From an uncultured Verrucomicrobiota bacterium (GTDB lineage: Bacteria > Verrucomicrobiota > Verrucomicrobiae > Opitutales > Opitutaceae): a stretch of 23,271 nucleotides of DNA. A program made the translations under genes and the position numbers. The DNA lies in assembly GCA_946482165.1 (NCBI GenBank), contig CAMLQS010000036.1, positions 1 through 23,271 of the forward strand, in the 5' to 3' direction. How positions within the stretch are numbered: the stretch's first letter is position 1; every line of letters starts with the position of its first letter. Under the pieces are notes generated by a model, which did no database searches, was not told the DNA's origin, and saw only the letters and a program-made list of their open reading frames with translations. Positions 7,776 through 15,012 of the stretch are shown in pieces.

Positions 7776-8135
7776 TCAGTCGCTGAGGATGTCGTCCAGA
7801 GCTTCGGTGATGCTCTCGATGCTGATGGGCTTGAGCAGGAAGCCGGCGGCGCCGCGTTTGATGGCTTCGACGGCGGTGGATTTGTCGGCGAGGGCGGAGA
7901 CGATAAGAATCACGGCGTGGGGGTTCTTTCGGAGAATGCGCGCGACCGCGTCGAGGCCGTCCATCTCGGGCATCGTGATGTCCATCGTCACGACATCGGG
8001 CTTAAACCGTTCGAACTCCTCGACGGCTTCGCGTCCATTGACGGCGACACGGACTTCGGTGAACCGGTCTCCAACTACGCAACGCTCGATGGCGCGGCGC
8101 ATGATGAGGGAATCATCGACGATGAGGAGTTTCAT
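7776..8135 (-). CDS. CheY-like single-domain response regulator
   Basis: At 119 residues it is only a receiver domain. The acidic pair D7-D8 follows the first strand, the phospho-acceptor is D52 in VTMDITMPEMDG, the switch residue is S80 in LIVSALADKS, and the invariant lysine is K102 in GFLLKPIS. All active-site residues are intact. Its start overlaps the stop of the kinase gene by 4 nt (ATGA), which implies translational coupling and that the kinase is its phospho-donor. With no output domain it must act by protein contact. Confidence 0.93.
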   Translation of the reverse strand: MKLLIVDDSLIMRRAIERCVVGDRFTEVRVAVNGREAVEEFERFKPDVVTMDITMPEMDGLDAVARILRKNPHAVILIVSALADKSTAVEAIKRGAAGFLLKPISIESITEALDDILSD

Positions 8136-9901
8136 GCGGACTTGGTCTGGGGCGGAAGGTAGATGCGGAACTCGCAGAATTGGCCTGGCGTGCTGTGGAC
8201 TTCAAGGATGCCGCCGGCTTCGTCGACGACCTTGGACTTGATGATGTCCATGCCCATGCCACGACCGGCGTGGTCGCCAACTTTCTCGGCGGTGGAGAAA
8301 CCGGGAGCGAAGATGAGGCGGGCGAGTTCGTCGGGCGTGGCGGAGGAGGCGGCGTCGGCGGTGAGGAGGCCGGAGGAGAGACCACGCTTGCGAATGGCTT
8401 CGAGGTTGAGGCCGCGACCGTCGTCGCGGAAGGCAAGACCGAGAAGACCTTCCGAGGTGGGGGGCAGGCCGCGGACGGTGAGATTGGCGACGGGGGGCTT
8501 GCCGGCGGTTGTGCGCTCGGCGGGCGTCTCGACGCTATGGGCGAGGGAATTGCGCGTGAGCTGGATGAGCACGTCGCGCATGAGATCGAAACGACCGAAG
8601 GCGACGGTGTGAACGGCAAACTCGTCGACCGAGAGAGCGGAGGCTTTTTCGAGGTCGCGGGCCGCGTTCTCGACGAGTTCCTGCAGCTGGCCGACGAAGG
8701 CGGCCGCCGGGGAGGAAACCGTGCCGCCGCCATGGCCGGCGTTGGGATTCATCGAGCGCAGGCCGGACAGCTTGTCGCGCAGGTCGTGGAGATCCATGAG
8801 ATCTTCGCGGAGGGCGGCTTCGCAGATGACGATGGGAAGGAAGTCGTCGCCGACCAGACGCGGGCGGTCGAGGAGCTCGGCGATCTTGGTTTCGAAATCG
8901 TGGGCGGCCTTCTGGAAGTAGCTCAGCTTCAAAAGGGCGGCATTGCCCTTGATGTTGTGGGCGGAGCGGAAGACCGTCTTTAGGCGCTGGCGGAGGGCGT
9001 CGACGCCGAGGGACCCCATGCGAACGAAGTCCTCGGTGCGGAGGGTCTGATTGATGTTTTCGAGCTCGGTTTCGATGAGCTTGGCGAAGCCGGCGAGTTC
9101 CTCGGACGGGATGTGAACGATGCCCAAGAGAATATCGAGCTGGCGCTCCTTGTGTTTCTCGGCCTCGCGGAGCTTCTTCTCGAGCTCGACCTGCTTGGTG
9201 ATGTCGCGAACGGCGACGAAGATGCGGACGACTTTGCCACCCTCGACGATGCGGCGGAAGCTGAAGCCGAGGTGGCGGTTGAGGAAGCCGCCCTCGGGGT
9301 TGACGAAGTTGACTTCGATCTCGCTGAGAGGATTTACCTTTAAGACGGTTTTTTCCTTCTTGGTAACGTCGAAGAGGAGACCGAAGTAGTCCTTCGTCGT
9401 GTTATACATCTTCTCGGAGAGAAGCCGCTTAAGAATGTCGAAGAGGTTTTCTCCGGCGAATTCCTTCAGGCGGAAAATATCGAAGAGGGCGCGGGAGTGG
9501 TAGTCGCCGATGGTGCCCTTGTCATCCACAAGGAAAAGGCCCTCTTGGACCGTTTCCATGATGCGATCCATCTCGGCCTTGGCAGTGGCGAGCTGGGCTG
9601 ACTGCGCGGTGATCTTCAGGTTGCCGTCCGCGAGCTCGGCAAGGGCTTTCTCACGGCGAAGTCGTTCGGCGCGAGCGCGTTGCCAGAGGATGCACCCGGG
9701 GAGGATCACTACGCCGAGCGCGGCATAGATTTCGGCGGTCGGTCCTTCGGCGCGGGTAAAGCCATGGACGACAATCACCACGGCAAGAAGAGCCACAAAA
9801 AAGCCGACCCACGTGTCGATGTGGCCTTTGCGTGCGGTCGGCGCGGATTGAGGTGAGACGATGGCGGGGCTACTGGGGACGGACGGGGAGAGCTGGGACA
9901 T
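8132..9901 (-). CDS. Membrane CheA-like histidine kinase (2TM-PAS-HPt-ATPase) lacking the CheW-binding domain
   Basis: 589 residues. Two transmembrane helices (about 31-47 and 57-73) enclose a very short outer loop. A helix leads to a PAS domain (about 110-235) and a second linker. Then comes an HPt domain (about 245-380) with the phospho-acceptor H315 in SAHNIKGNAALL. The C-terminal ATPase is of CheA type: N-box LTRNSLAHSVETPAER (448-463), FRDDGRGLN (491-499), and IFAPGFSTAEKVGDHAGRGM (530-549) followed by GMDIIKSKV. It ends at YLPPQTKSA, so the CheW-like P5 domain is absent, as is a clear P2. The signal is therefore likely sensed by its own membrane or PAS parts instead of by MCP arrays. 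It is the first gene of the five-gene operon. Confidence 0.92.
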   Translation of the reverse strand: MSQLSPSVPSSPAIVSPQSAPTARKGHIDTWVGFFVALLAVVIVVHGFTRAEGPTAEIYAALGVVILPGCILWQRARAERLRREKALAELADGNLKITAQSAQLATAKAEMDRIMETVQEGLFLVDDKGTIGDYHSRALFDIFRLKEFAGENLFDILKRLLSEKMYNTTKDYFGLLFDVTKKEKTVLKVNPLSEIEVNFVNPEGGFLNRHLGFSFRRIVEGGKVVRIFVAVRDITKQVELEKKLREAEKHKERQLDILLGIVHIPSEELAGFAKLIETELENINQTLRTEDFVRMGSLGVDALRQRLKTVFRSAHNIKGNAALLKLSYFQKAAHDFETKIAELLDRPRLVGDDFLPIVICEAALREDLMDLHDLRDKLSGLRSMNPNAGHGGGTVSSPAAAFVGQLQELVENAARDLEKASALSVDEFAVHTVAFGRFDLMRDVLIQLTRNSLAHSVETPAERTTAGKPPVANLTVRGLPPTSEGLLGLAFRDDGRGLNLEAIRKRGLSSGLLTADAASSATPDELARLIFAPGFSTAEKVGDHAGRGMGMDIIKSKVVDEAGGILEVHSTPGQFCEFRIYLPPQTKSA

Positions 9902-10161
9902 GACGCGAAGCAGGGTGCAGGTTGGAGCGTGAGCCTGTTTGGGCCTAGGATATCTCGGGGTTGGCGCTCGTTAGGGCGTAGGAGATCGAGGGGCGCGACA
10001 AACTGGCGTAAACGTTTTCGAAGGCGATGTTAAATTTAGGGGCTCAAGCCCATCCCTCGGAAACAGCGTCCTGTTAAATACGTTTTTGTCGTTGGGGGAA
10101 GGTCAGAAGCGGACTTGCGCCTTAGCAATAATCCGGGGCGGGTTCGGGGTAGGGAGGACGA
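9902..10161. promoter_or_regulatory. Divergent promoter region
   Basis: 260 bp between the kinase operon (leftward) and the gene at 10162 (rightward). Promoters for both should lie here. It contains a short hairpin AACAG/CTGTT near 10060-10074 and AT-rich stretches near 10029-10036 and 10074-10087, but I could not assign convincing -35/-10 pairs. Confidence 0.4.
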
Positions 10162-10683
10162 ATGGGTGGATTTCGCGCCTTGCGCCGCGAACCGAGGCGC
10201 TGTGTTTCTCCCGGCATGAAGGTCATGTTCACCGCCAAAGAATACGCCCGGTTGCTTGAGCTCGTTTATCTGGGCTCGCGCGTCGTCGCCGGGAGTCGGC
10301 CGCCGGAGGAAGAGAACCCGCACTTGGCTAGATATCAGGAAATTCAGCAAAAGCTTTTCGAGTTCGCCACGCCGCTGGGCTGCGCGGACTACGTAACCGT
10401 CGCGAGCAACGGCCTGCTGGCACCCTCGGACAAGCTGAACGAGGACGAGCGCCTGAGGAAGATCGAGGGCGACAGCGCGAACGATGTGTTTTGGCACGAG
10501 CTGGTGGCGCGGCTCGCGGATCGCGATCTGGCGGCGGAACAGGCTCGGGGCCACGCCGCCGGGAAGGGCGGCCCGCCGATCGACGCCGACGCCCGTCTTA
10601 AAGAGATCGAGGACGTCTATTGGGACGAGTTCGAGAAACACGACTTGGCGCACTTCGTTCTCCTCAGGGGCGCGCGGGGCTGA
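10162..10683 (+). CDS. Hypothetical protein, soluble
   Basis: 173 residues from the ATG at 10162, which has a good Shine-Dalgarno (AGGGAGG, 10151-10157) 4 nt before it. This is unusual in this window and decides the start. The second ATG at 10216 (MKVMFTAKEYARLLELVYLG) looks like the more natural protein beginning, so either could be used. The sequence is charged and helical, with EEENPHLARYQEIQQKLFEF, WHELVARLADRDLAAEQA and a C-terminal DVYWDEFEKHDLAHFVLLRG. No signal peptide or membrane helix is seen, and I do not recognise a family. A terminator-like hairpin follows at 10737. Confidence 0.72.
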   Translation: MGGFRALRREPRRCVSPGMKVMFTAKEYARLLELVYLGSRVVAGSRPPEEENPHLARYQEIQQKLFEFATPLGCADYVTVASNGLLAPSDKLNEDERLRKIEGDSANDVFWHELVARLADRDLAAEQARGHAAGKGGPPIDADARLKEIEDVYWDEFEKHDLAHFVLLRGARG

Positions 10684-10736
10684 GGCCACGAGACGAAGAG
10701 CCGCACGGAAGGGGCGGCAGGTGCCCCCAAAACATG

Positions 10737-10798
10737 GCGGGAGCGCAAAAGGGACTGAACCCCCGGAGGTTTTGCCTTTGCGGCTCCCGCGACTTTTT
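10737..10798 (+). terminator. Rho-independent terminator-like hairpin
   Basis: GCGGGAGC plus GCAAAAGG (10737-10752) pairs imperfectly with CCTTTGCGGCTCCCGC (10775-10790) around a 22-nt loop. A GAC and five T residues (10794-10798) follow. It would end the transcript of the gene at 10162 just before the DUF4202 gene. Confidence 0.6.
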
Positions 10799-10815
10799 GC
10801 GGTCCTCTTCCCACC

Positions 10816-11403
10816 ATGAGCAACGATTCCTACGCCAAGGCTCGTTTGGCGATTGATGCGGCCCACTCCGCCGATCCGAAACGCGCCGCCGACGGCCGCC
10901 CCGCCGAGCTCGTCTATGCGGAAAACATGGAGCGCTGGGTGCTGAAGTTCGTGCCGGAGGCGCCGGAGATCCTCCGCCTCGCCGCGCGTTGCCAGCACTT
11001 GGAGCGGTGGACCACGCCCCGTGACACTTACCCGCTGGACAAGCCCGGCTACCACGCGTGGCGTCGCGGGCTCTACGTGAAACAGGCCGAGCGCGCGCGG
11101 GAGCTCCTGCTCGCCGGCGGCGTGTCGGAGGAGGAGGCGGCGGAGGTCGCGACGTGGGTGTCGAAGACCGGTTTGAAAACGAACGACGGCTCGCAGGCGC
11201 TGGAGGACGCGGCGTGTCTCGTGTTTTTGGAAAGCGAGATCGCGGAGTTCGCGGCGGCGCACGCGGACTATCCCGAGGAGAAGTTCGTCGATATTTTGAG
11301 GAAGACGTGGCGGAAGATGAGCCCGGCGGCGCAGGCCGCGGCATTGGCTCTGGAGCTGCCGGCGCCGATCGGGGCGCTCGTGAAGCGGGCGGTCGGCGTT
11401 TGA
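10816..11403 (+). CDS. DUF4202 domain-containing protein
   Basis: 195 residues, nearly all one domain of the DUF4202 family. Recognisable blocks are YAKARLAIDAAHSADPKRA (6-24), GRPAELVYAENMERWV, LRLAARCQHLERWTTPRDTY, GYHAWRRGLYVKQAERARELL, and the acidic LEDAACLVFLESEIAEFA. The conserved His/Trp and Glu/Asp pattern suggests a metal-dependent helical enzyme similar to HD-type folds, but no reaction is established for the family. It has no membrane segment. It stands 113 bp before the kinase gene. Confidence 0.85.
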   Translation: MSNDSYAKARLAIDAAHSADPKRAADGRPAELVYAENMERWVLKFVPEAPEILRLAARCQHLERWTTPRDTYPLDKPGYHAWRRGLYVKQAERARELLLAGGVSEEEAAEVATWVSKTGLKTNDGSQALEDAACLVFLESEIAEFAAAHADYPEEKFVDILRKTWRKMSPAAQAAALALELPAPIGALVKRAVGV

Positions 11404-11516
11404 GGGGGCCTTTGGGCGGGACCGGGGCAGGGTGGGTTTAACCCCATCGCTATTTGCGGAGGAAAAGCGTTTGATAGTCGGCGTTGGAACGCGCCGTCCG
11501 GGCCATCCGCACTCGA

Positions 11517-12677
11517 ATGCCCGCCGTCCAGCTCCCACCGCCCCCGCCGCTTTGGCTCGTTTTGTTTCCCCGTTACATCGCGGCTTTGCGCGACCATCTG
11601 GACGGACCCCGCCCGGGAACCGGCGACCGCGCCCAAGGGATAGGGCGAGACGCGATCGCCGCCGGTTGCACGACGCTGGACGTGGTGGCGATGCATGAGC
11701 GGGCGCTGGCGGACGTTTTGTCCTCGCCCCGATCCGCGCCCCCGGGCGTGGCGGAGGTCGAGCGGAGCGGATATTTTCTCGCCCAGGCGCTCATGCCGGT
11801 GGAGGCCGCGAAAGGGGCCACGCTCAAGGCCAATCGCCTCCTGCGGCAGCGCAACAACACCCTCCGCCTGCACACCGCGGCCCTCGCCAAGGCCAACCGT
11901 CGCCTCGAGAGCGAAGTCAGGCGGCGCAAACGCGGAGAACTCGCGGTGCAGAAGGGCAAGGAGCAGTATCAGGCGCTGTTTTTGGAGTCGCAGACCATGC
12001 AGGCGAAGCTGCGCCAGCTCACGCGACAGATCCTCTCCGCTCAAGAGGAGGAGCGGAAGGAGATCAGCCGCGAGCTGCACGACGAGGTCGTGCAAACCTT
12101 GGTGGGGATCAACGTGCAGTTGTCGGCGCTGGGCACGGGCGCCTCGAACGGCCTGCGGTCCTTGAAGGCGAAGATCGCGCACACGCAGCGGCTGGTGGAA
12201 AACTCGGTCAACGAAGTGCATCGTTTCGCGCGCGAGCTGCGCCCCGCCGTGCTCGACGATCTGGGACTCATCCCCGCGCTGCTGGCCTACAGCAAGAGCC
12301 TCGCGGCGCGGAAGCGGATCAAGATCCGGCTGACCGCGTTCGCCGGCGTCGAGAGCCTGAGCGAGACCAAACGCACGATGTTTTTCCGCGTGGCGCAGGA
12401 AGCGCTCACCAACGTCGTGCGCCACGCGCGGGCGACGCAGGTGGAGATCGTCATCACCAAGATCGCCGAGGCGGCGCGCATGGAGGTGCGCGACAACGGA
12501 AAGTCCTTCTCGGTCGAGACGGTGCTGCACGCGCGCACCTACCGGAGGCTCGGCTTGGTCGGCATGCGGGAACGCATCGAAATGGTCGGCGGCCGCCTCG
12601 TGATCGAGTCGGCTCCGGGCGAGGGCACCGTCATCCGCGCCGAGATCCCCTTCGAAACGGAGAAAAAAATCCCATGA
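11517..12677 (+). CDS. NarL-type sensor histidine kinase (HisKA_3 / HPK7), cytosolic
   Basis: 386 residues from the ATG at 11517; a TTG at 11484 would add 11 residues of no evident value. The N-terminal part (PRYIAALRDHLDG, then GRDAIAAGCTTLDVVAMHER) resembles the small helical RsbU/RsbR-type N domain. A long coiled coil (about 100-175) leads to the HisKA_3 dimer helix with EERKEISRELHDEVVQTLVG, where the phospho-acceptor is H188. The ATPase has RVAQEALTNVVRHARATQ as N-box, EVRDNGKSF as a slightly altered G1 box, and LGLVGMRERIEMVGGRLVIE. There are no membrane helices, so it senses inside the cell. Its stop overlaps the next gene by 4 nt, giving a clear two-component pair. Confidence 0.92.
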   Translation: MPAVQLPPPPPLWLVLFPRYIAALRDHLDGPRPGTGDRAQGIGRDAIAAGCTTLDVVAMHERALADVLSSPRSAPPGVAEVERSGYFLAQALMPVEAAKGATLKANRLLRQRNNTLRLHTAALAKANRRLESEVRRRKRGELAVQKGKEQYQALFLESQTMQAKLRQLTRQILSAQEEERKEISRELHDEVVQTLVGINVQLSALGTGASNGLRSLKAKIAHTQRLVENSVNEVHRFARELRPAVLDDLGLIPALLAYSKSLAARKRIKIRLTAFAGVESLSETKRTMFFRVAQEALTNVVRHARATQVEIVITKIAEAARMEVRDNGKSFSVETVLHARTYRRLGLVGMRERIEMVGGRLVIESAPGEGTVIRAEIPFETEKKIP

Positions 12678-13369
12678 TCACACCCGCCCCCGTCACCGTC
12701 ATGCTGGCCGAGGATCATGTGATCGTCCGCCAAGGGTTGTGCGCCCTGCTCAACGCGGATGGAAATTTCCGCATTCTCGGCGAGGCGCGCAACGGGCTCG
12801 AGGCGGTCGCGATGGCGGCCGCGCTGAAGCCCGACGTCATCCTGATGGATATCGCCATGCCGCGGCTGAACGGCCTGGAGGCGACTCGGCGGATCCTCGC
12901 CGAAAATCCCGCCGCCAAAATCGTGATCCTCTCCGCGCATAGCGACGAGGCCTACATCGAGCGCATGAGCGCGGCCGGCGTGGCCGGCTTTTTGGAAAAG
13001 CAGACCTCGGCGGAGATCCTCACGAAGGCGATTCGCGAGGTCGCGCTCGGCCGCTCCTACTTCAGCCCTTCCGCGGCCAAGCGTATCCGGGAAGTCGCCA
13101 CCGCGTCGCGCGGGAGGGACGGATTGGCGAAGGCCGACGCGTCGCGGCTCACCGCGCGCGAGGCCGAGGTGTTGCAGCTGGTCGCGGAGGGCTCGGCGAA
13201 CAAGCAGGTGGCCGCGGCGCTGGGCATCAGCATCAAGACGGTGGAGAAGCACCGGCAGCGTCTGATGGACAAGCTGGGCATCCATGACACCGCGGGGCTC
13301 ACGCGCCACGCGATCGCGACCGGCGTGATCGAGAGCAGCGTGCAGCTGACGATCATCGAGGGCGAGTAG
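12674..13369 (+). CDS. NarL/FixJ-family response regulator (REC + LuxR-type HTH)
   Basis: 231 residues. The receiver has E13-D14 after strand 1 (VMLAEDHVIVRQG), phospho-acceptor D59 in VILMDIAMPRLNG, and the lysine in AGFLEKQTS. A linker leads to a GerE/LuxR-type DNA-binding domain: LTAREAEVLQLVAEGSANKQ, then VAAALGISIKTVEKHRQRLM and DKLGIHDTAGLTRHAI. It is translationally coupled to the kinase upstream by an ATGA overlap. Targets are unknown; the BON-domain gene that starts 53 bp later is a candidate by position. Confidence 0.94.
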   Translation: MITPAPVTVMLAEDHVIVRQGLCALLNADGNFRILGEARNGLEAVAMAAALKPDVILMDIAMPRLNGLEATRRILAENPAAKIVILSAHSDEAYIERMSAAGVAGFLEKQTSAEILTKAIREVALGRSYFSPSAAKRIREVATASRGRDGLAKADASRLTAREAEVLQLVAEGSANKQVAAALGISIKTVEKHRQRLMDKLGIHDTAGLTRHAIATGVIESSVQLTIIEGE

Positions 13370-13384
13370 GGCAAGACCCCATAT
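13370..13384 (+). promoter_or_regulatory. 15-bp element shared with the exported repeat-protein gene, copy 1
   Basis: GGGCAAGACCCCATA lies 38 nt before the BON gene start. The identical 15-mer lies 37 nt before the start of the minus-strand gene at 17697. The equal distance and orientation suggest a shared regulatory site or promoter part. The function is inferred only. Confidence 0.5.
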
Positions 13385-13394
13385 CGGGGCGCCG

Positions 13395-13425
13395 GGGAAG
13401 GAGATAGGCTGCGGGCCTGCCTATG
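13395..13425 (+). promoter_or_regulatory. Distant Shine-Dalgarno with hairpin reaching the start codon
   Basis: AAGGAG (13398-13403) is 19 nt before the ATG at 13423, farther than normal. In between, ATAGGC (13404-13409) can pair with GCCTAT (13419-13424), covering the start codon. An alternative inner pairing AGGC/GCCT (13406-13418) would instead bring the Shine-Dalgarno close. This may control translation of the BON protein. Confidence 0.35.
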
Positions 13426-14160
13426 AAATCAAAATACCTGTCGGCCCTCCTTGCCATTGTCGCCGCTCCCGTCGCGCTCTTCGGCTCGCCGGAAACCGAC
13501 CGCAAGATCGAGGACGCCGCGAAGGCCTCCTATAACTACCGCACCGTCCTCGAGGACCACGTGAAGGTGAAGGCGAAGGACGGCGTCGTCACGCTCACCG
13601 GCACCGTCGCGGACAAGGACGACAAGGCGCTCGCCGCCGACACCGTCGAAAACCTGCCCGGCGTGACGGGCGTGAAGAACGAGATCGTGGTCGAGTCCGC
13701 TTTTCCCGAACATTCCGACGGCTGGGTCGGCGTGAAGATCCGCAGCCGCCTGCTCGTGAAGGGCAACGTCAGCGCGGCCACCACCAAGGTCGCGGTGAAA
13801 GACGGCGTGGTGACGCTCACCGGCACCGCCGACACGCTCGCGCAGAAAGAGCTCACGGGCGTCTATGCCAAGGAAATCGAAGGCGTGAAATCGCTGCAGA
13901 ACGACATCGTGGTGAACGCCGCGCCGGCCGCGACGATGGGCGAGAAAATCGATGACGCGTCCGTCACCAGCCAGGTGAAGTTCGCGCTCCTCGGCCACAA
14001 GTCCACGAGCGCCGTGAAGACCCACGTCACCACCAACGAAGGTGTCGTCACCATCAGCGGCGTCGCCGACTCGGCCGCCGAAAAATCCTTGGTGACGAAG
14101 CTGGCGGAAGACGTGCGCGGAACCAAATCCGTCACGAACAACATGACCGTGAAAAGCTGA
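13423..14160 (+). CDS. Exported protein with three BON domains (OsmY-like)
   Basis: 245 residues. A signal peptide (MKSKYLSALLAIVAAPVALF) directs it to the periplasm. Three BON domains follow at about 23-92, 100-165 and 174-244, each with the pattern VxVKDGVVTLTG then a helix and VxxVxNxIVV. BON domains bind phospholipid surfaces; in OsmY they help the cell endure osmotic and envelope stress. E. coli OsmY has two BON domains, so this one is longer. The first two share a nearly identical DNA stretch around the KDGVVTLTGT motif, pointing to duplication. It lies after a two-component pair and before two small membrane-protein genes, which together look like an envelope-stress set. Confidence 0.9.
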   Translation: MKSKYLSALLAIVAAPVALFGSPETDRKIEDAAKASYNYRTVLEDHVKVKAKDGVVTLTGTVADKDDKALAADTVENLPGVTGVKNEIVVESAFPEHSDGWVGVKIRSRLLVKGNVSAATTKVAVKDGVVTLTGTADTLAQKELTGVYAKEIEGVKSLQNDIVVNAAPAATMGEKIDDASVTSQVKFALLGHKSTSAVKTHVTTNEGVVTISGVADSAAEKSLVTKLAEDVRGTKSVTNNMTVKS

Positions 14161-14259
14161 GCCGCCGGGATCCCTCCCCGTATCCGGGACGGGCTCCGTT
14201 CCGGGACGCCGTCGCGCTCCGCGCCGCCGTCTTTTCTGTGTATCCAACGAATAATTACC

Positions 14260-14469
14260 ATGAACAAACTCGTTTCCCTCGCGCTGCTTTGCGGCGGCAT
14301 CGTCCTCGTCGTCTACGGCGTGAGCGCGTCCGAATCGTTCGGGTCCGACGTCTCCCGCTTCTTCACCGGCTCCCCCACCGACAAGGCGATCTGGATGCTC
14401 ATCGGCGGCGGCGTGGCCGCCGTCGTCGGCGCCGGCGGCCTGGTGCGCGGCTCCTCCAAGAACCCCTGA
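14260..14469 (+). CDS. DUF3185 family small membrane protein
   Basis: 69 residues with two transmembrane helices: KLVSLALLCGGIVLVVYGVS (3-22) and AIWMLIGGGVAAVVGAGGLV (43-62). Between them is the short polar loop ESFGSDVSRFFTGSPTDK, typical of DUF3185. The function is not known. These proteins often sit beside BON-domain and UPF0391 genes. The next gene begins 12 nt after its stop. Confidence 0.88.
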   Translation: MNKLVSLALLCGGIVLVVYGVSASESFGSDVSRFFTGSPTDKAIWMLIGGGVAAVVGAGGLVRGSSKNP

Positions 14470-14481
14470 CCCGTTCTCGCC

Positions 14482-14640
14482 ATGCTAAGCTACACCATCA
14501 CGTTTCTCATCATCGCGATCATCGCGGGCGCGCTCGGATTCGGCGGCATCGCCGGCACCGCCGCGGCCATCGCCAAGGTGCTCTTTCTGCTCTTCCTCGT
14601 GCTTTTCGTCGTCTCGCTGCTCCGCGGGCGGAAGGTCTGA
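14482..14640 (+). CDS. UPF0391 / DUF1328 small membrane protein
   Basis: 52 residues, beginning [20 protein letters not shown] and ending SLLRGRKV. Two hydrophobic helices are joined by [12 protein letters not shown], the pattern of the YtjA-type DUF1328 family. It is too short for common ORF cut-offs, but start, length and family pattern agree. It follows the DUF3185 gene by 12 nt and is followed by a strong terminator, so both belong to one transcript, possibly starting at the BON gene. The function is unknown; a link to stress is suggested by context only. Confidence 0.88.
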   Translation: MLSYTITFLIIAIIAGALGFGGIAGTAAAIAKVLFLLFLVLFVVSLLRGRKV

Positions 14641-14673
14641 GCCCGAGGATTCCGGGCCGGATTTGGTATCTCG

Positions 14674-14711
14674 CCCGCCTTCGCCGCTTCGTGCGGCGGG
14701 GCGGGTTTTTT
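14674..14711 (+). terminator. Strong rho-independent terminator
   Basis: CCCGCC, T-T and CGCCGC (14674-14687), a TTCGT loop, then GCGGCGGGGCGGG (14693-14705) and six T residues (14706-14711). It closes the BON/DUF3185/UPF0391 unit, 34 nt after the last stop. Confidence 0.88.
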
Positions 14712-14793
14712 GCGGGCTGCGGTATCGGCCGCCGGATCGGGCTGCATGCGGAGCGGGGACATGACAGCCGCCCTTCAATTTTGATTTTGAAAT

Positions 14794-14818
14794 GTAGGCC
14801 GGACCGCTGGTCGGGCTG
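14794..14818 (+). repeat. REP palindrome copy 2 (GTAG-headed)
   Basis: It begins GTAGGCCGGACCGC and ends TGGTCGGGCTG. It differs from the copy at 4246-4270 (opposite strand) at two of 25 positions. It lies between two transcription terminators (14674-14711 and 14950-14980), the usual safe place for REPs. Further GC-rich inverted pieces follow to about 14880 (for example GCGGCC/GGCCGC). The rest of this 370-bp gap contains no gene. Confidence 0.7.
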
Positions 14819-14949
14819 TTGTTATCGGGCGGCCGTGGCCGCGCTCGGGCCTGCATCAAGCCGGGACAGCGCCTAAGCCGGACGCGCTTGGCACGGGCGT
14901 GGGCGGGGCAGGGGATGCTCATGTTTGGAGCGCAGTGGCGATCGGGCGC

Positions 14950-14980
14950 AAAAAGGGCCCTCGCGCGATGGCGAGGGCCC
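14950..14980 (-). terminator. Rho-independent terminator of the exported repeat-protein gene
   Basis: On the minus strand GGGCCCTCGC and GCGAGGGCCC form a perfect 10-bp stem around a 6-nt loop, followed directly by five T residues. It lies 32 nt after the stop codon at 15013. Confidence 0.92.
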
Positions 14981-15012
14981 GGGTGCGGAACCGGCTGGCG
15001 GGTCGCGCCGGC

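Noticed and set aside
10036..11538. 500-codon minus-strand ORF across the DUF4202 region
   Set aside because: It spans two plus-strand genes and the terminator between them; the Arg-rich composition is typical of a shadow frame.
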